Below are positions 6,076-7,525 of a stretch of 7,525 bases of DNA, in pieces. The DNA lies in the NCBI RefSeq assembly GCF_905203285.1, contig NZ_CAJKVK010000094.1, positions 1 through 7,525 of the forward strand. Direction: 5' to 3'. Source of the stretch: an uncultured Succinatimonas sp. GTDB taxonomy: Bacteria > Pseudomonadota > Gammaproteobacteria > Enterobacterales > Succinivibrionaceae. Position numbers and translations under genes: made by a program. Numbering within the stretch: the stretch's first letter is position 1; every line of letters starts with the position of its first letter. The notes beneath the pieces are model-generated. The model was given only the letters and a program-made list of their open reading frames with translations, did no database searches and had not been told where the DNA came from.

Positions 6076-7224
6076 TTAAGATAAAGCCGCTTTTAAAGCA
6101 TCGACTTTATCGGTTTTTTCCCATGGGAAATTATCTCTTCCGAAGTGTCCGTAAGCTGCAGTTTCCTTATAAATAGGACGAATCAAATCCAGCATTTTGA
6201 TAAGGCCGTAAGGGCGTAAATCAAAAACTTCATTGACGGCTGCGGCTATCTTTTCATCAGAAATAATTCCGGTACCGAAGGTGTTCACGGAAATTGAAAC
6301 CGGCTTGGCTACGCCGATAGCGTAGGACACCTGAATTTCGCAGCGTTTGGCAAGACCTGCAGCGACAACGTTTTTAGCGGCATAACGTGCTGCGTAAGCT
6401 GCCGAGCGATCAACTTTTGACGGATCTTTTCCTGAGAAGGCTCCGCCTCCGTGACGAGCAGCTCCGCCGTAAGTGTCAACAATGATTTTGCGTCCGGTAA
6501 GACCGCAGTCACCGACCGGACCGCCGATTACGAAACGGCCTGTAGGGTTGATGAAATATTTAGTGTTTTTGGTCAGGTATTTTGCCGGAATGACTTTTTT
6601 GATGATTTCTTCCTGAACTCCTTCAATTACGGAGCTTAAAGAAACATCAGGACTATGTTGGGTTGACAGGACAACGGTATCAACCGATTCAATTGCTCCG
6701 TTATCGTCATAAACGAAGGTTACCTGGCTTTTTGCATCAGGACGCAGCCAAGGAATGATGCCCATGCGTCTTACTTCAGCTTGGCGCTTAACTAAAAGAT
6801 GGGCGTAGGTAATGGCTGCCGGCATTAAAACAGCAGTTTCAGAGCAGGCATAACCGAACATAAGTCCTTGATCTCCTGCACCCTGATCTTCCGGATTTTC
6901 GCGATCGACGCCTTGATTAATATCAGGAGATTGCTTGCCTATAGCATTTAAGAATGCGCAGTAACGACCGTCAAAACCGACTTCAGTGCTGTTATAGCCG
7001 ATGGAACAGACGGTTTTTCTAACTACATCTTCAAGATCGACGTTAGCCGTGGTAGTGATTTCGCCGGCTAAAACCACCATACCGGTTTTAACCAGAGTCT
7101 CGCAGGCAACGCGAGCCTTTTTATCTTGAGCTAAGATAGCATCCAGTACCGCATCGGAAATTTGATCGGCAACTTTATCAGGATGTCCTTCCGAAACTGA
7201 TTCTGAGGTAAAAAGTCTTGACAT
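6076..7224 (-). CDS. metK: S-adenosylmethionine synthetase (methionine adenosyltransferase)
   Basis: Makes S-adenosylmethionine from ATP and methionine, releasing phosphate and pyrophosphate. It is a cytosolic tetramer in the known enzymes. The 382 residues match the family (E. coli 384). Visible landmarks are FTSESVSEGHPDKVADQISD (5-24) with catalytic His14 and Asp16, and Cys89 in the YCAFLNAIGKQS segment. The signature GAGDQGLMFGYA lies at 115-126 and the glycine-rich loop GGGAFSGKD at 259-267, followed by the DRSAAYAAR helix. The product supplies the methyl donor for rsmE and many other enzymes. The start is fixed by an in-frame TAA four codons upstream and by alignment with E. coli MetK. 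There is no clear Shine-Dalgarno sequence before the ATG, unusual for a strongly expressed gene. It is monocistronic, with a strong terminator behind it. Confidence 0.98.
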   Translation of the reverse strand: MSRLFTSESVSEGHPDKVADQISDAVLDAILAQDKKARVACETLVKTGMVVLAGEITTTANVDLEDVVRKTVCSIGYNSTEVGFDGRYCAFLNAIGKQSPDINQGVDRENPEDQGAGDQGLMFGYACSETAVLMPAAITYAHLLVKRQAEVRRMGIIPWLRPDAKSQVTFVYDDNGAIESVDTVVLSTQHSPDVSLSSVIEGVQEEIIKKVIPAKYLTKNTKYFINPTGRFVIGGPVGDCGLTGRKIIVDTYGGAARHGGGAFSGKDPSKVDRSAAYAARYAAKNVVAAGLAKRCEIQVSYAIGVAKPVSISVNTFGTGIISDEKIAAAVNEVFDLRPYGLIKMLDLIRPIYKETAAYGHFGRDNFPWEKTDKVDALKAALS

Positions 7225-7271
7225 AGATGGATATTACCAGACGTTATTAAACAATAAATTTCAAACGGTGA

Positions 7272-7302
7272 ATTATACCGCAAAGATATGCGATTTTCTT
7301 AA
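7272..7302 (-). promoter_or_regulatory. Probable metK promoter
   Basis: A perfect TATAAT lies at 7272-7277 on the - strand, preceded by GCGG. The best -35 candidate, TTAAGA (7297-7302, four of six), is 19 bases upstream, slightly long. Transcription would start near 7265 and leave a leader of about 40 bases. That is too short for a SAM-binding riboswitch. Confidence 0.5.
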
Positions 7303-7320
7303 TTCATAAGATTAATTTAG

Positions 7321-7334
7321 TTAGTTTAAACTAA
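7321..7334. repeat. Perfect 14-bp palindrome, possible operator
   Basis: TTAGTTTAAACTAA reads the same on both strands. It can be viewed as half-sites TTAGT and ACTAA separated by four bases, a geometry like that of CRP/FNR-family sites, although the half-sites differ from FNR (TTGAT/ATCAA). It lies about 20 bases upstream of the proposed metK -35. The local AT richness makes chance palindromes easier, so the regulatory role is inference. Confidence 0.4.
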
Positions 7335-7498
7335 TTATAGTTACTTATAGACAATTTATTTCATAAAAATAATATAAGTAGAAACTTGATTGGTGTCTTC
7401 TTTATCAAAAATATAAGAGTTTTTTTACTGCTCGAATATAGGGCGTATTTTTAGACGCAAATCTATTTTATTGATTTAAAAGCCTTATTTTCACTTAC

Positions 7499-7514
7499 TG
7501 TGCAAATGTGCAAC
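7499..7514. repeat. Two tandem 8-base units TGTGCAAA/TGTGCAAC
   Basis: The heptamer TGTGCAA occurs twice with an 8-base period at the right edge of the window. Only two copies are visible and the window ends 11 bases later, so whether this is a longer iteron-like or operator array cannot be judged. Confidence 0.3.
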
Positions 7515-7525
7515 AATCTTGCCTT

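Larger units (their letters stand above)
7225..7525. other. AT-rich gene-free region upstream of metK
   Basis: About 300 bases with no supported gene. The metK-proximal 80 bases hold the probable promoter and leader. Beyond them lie a 14-bp palindrome (7321-7334), T-rich runs and, at the far end, a tandem TGTGCAA pair. All frames are broken by stops. On the - strand two frames stay open from the right edge for 20 codons (ending at 7463) and 10 codons. A neighbouring gene's last codons could therefore reach into the window, but neither end is recognisable. Confidence 0.6.

Noticed and set aside
6309..6639. Open frames of 62 and 67 codons within metK
   Set aside because: They are alternate-frame shadows of an unmistakable metK.
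7225..7246. MetJ-type MET boxes upstream of metK (AGACGTTA at 7239-7246 and AGATGGAT at 7225-7232)
   Set aside because: The matches to AGACGTCT are six and five of eight, and the two sites are 14 bases apart rather than in the contiguous 8-base register that MetJ needs. They also lie in the leader next to the start codon.
7225..7320. SAM riboswitch controlling metK
   Set aside because: The proposed leader is only about 40 bases, and no conserved riboswitch helices or terminator/antiterminator pair is visible before the start codon.
7443..7458. GCGT/ACGC pair flanking TTTTT as a terminator or operator
   Set aside because: The stem is only 4 bp with an 8-base loop, the T run is inside the loop rather than after the stem, and no gene end is recognisable nearby.
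7506..7525. ATG near the right edge as a new gene start
   Set aside because: Only six codons are visible, there is no ribosome binding site, and the ATG falls within the tandem TGTGCAA units.
1..7525. CRISPR arrays, insertion sequences, tRNA genes, integrase sites, toxin-antitoxin or defence systems
   Set aside because: I found no repeated spacer structure, no transposase or recombinase motifs, no tRNA cloverleaf and no paired small operons. Every sizeable gene is housekeeping apart from the two proteins of unknown function.

Overview
This is ordinary chromosomal housekeeping DNA from a fairly AT-rich gammaproteobacterium. The gene set points that way: a long-form QueF, an endonuclease I gene followed by rsmE, a PpnN/YgdH nucleosidase, PgpA and MetK. 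A Succinivibrionaceae-like (Aeromonadales) host would fit, but that placement is inference. I found no mobile element, CRISPR array, phage gene, toxin-antitoxin pair or defence cassette, and no clear new multi-gene system.

Left end (1-645, + strand): the window opens in the last 53 bases of a 5S rRNA gene. A strong intrinsic terminator closing the rRNA operon follows, and then pgpA (phosphatidylglycerophosphatase A, phospholipid synthesis).

Middle block (638-5091, all - strand): reading in the direction of transcription, the order is endA (exported endonuclease I), rsmE (16S rRNA m3U methyltransferase), queF (last step of preQ1 synthesis), ppnN (nucleotide 5'-monophosphate nucleosidase) and a small exported protein of unknown function. 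endA, rsmE and queF are packed with gaps of 11 and 1 bases and look like one operon. ppnN follows after 75 bases and ends at a clear hairpin terminator. The unknown exported protein begins only 13 bases beyond that hairpin, and its 3' end overlaps the 3' end of the convergent pgpA by 8 bases.

Right part (5092-7525): an 82-base divergent intergenic region separates endA from a + strand gene for a 280-residue protein. That protein resembles the uncharacterised DUF5718 family and carries the metal-site and lysine pattern of the fumarylacetoacetate hydrolase (FAH) fold. It converges on metK (S-adenosylmethionine synthetase, - strand), with a shared 12-bp-stem terminator between them. Upstream of metK lie about 300 AT-rich bases without a recognisable gene. 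They hold the probable metK promoter and a perfect 14-bp palindrome that could be an operator.

Functionally, rsmE uses the S-adenosylmethionine that metK makes, and queF feeds queuosine tRNA modification. The window is therefore mildly enriched for RNA modification and nucleotide handling, but nothing shows that the genes form a dedicated system. The items most worth a second look are the FAH-like protein, the orphan exported protein behind the ppnN terminator, the endA-rsmE-queF arrangement and the palindrome upstream of metK.
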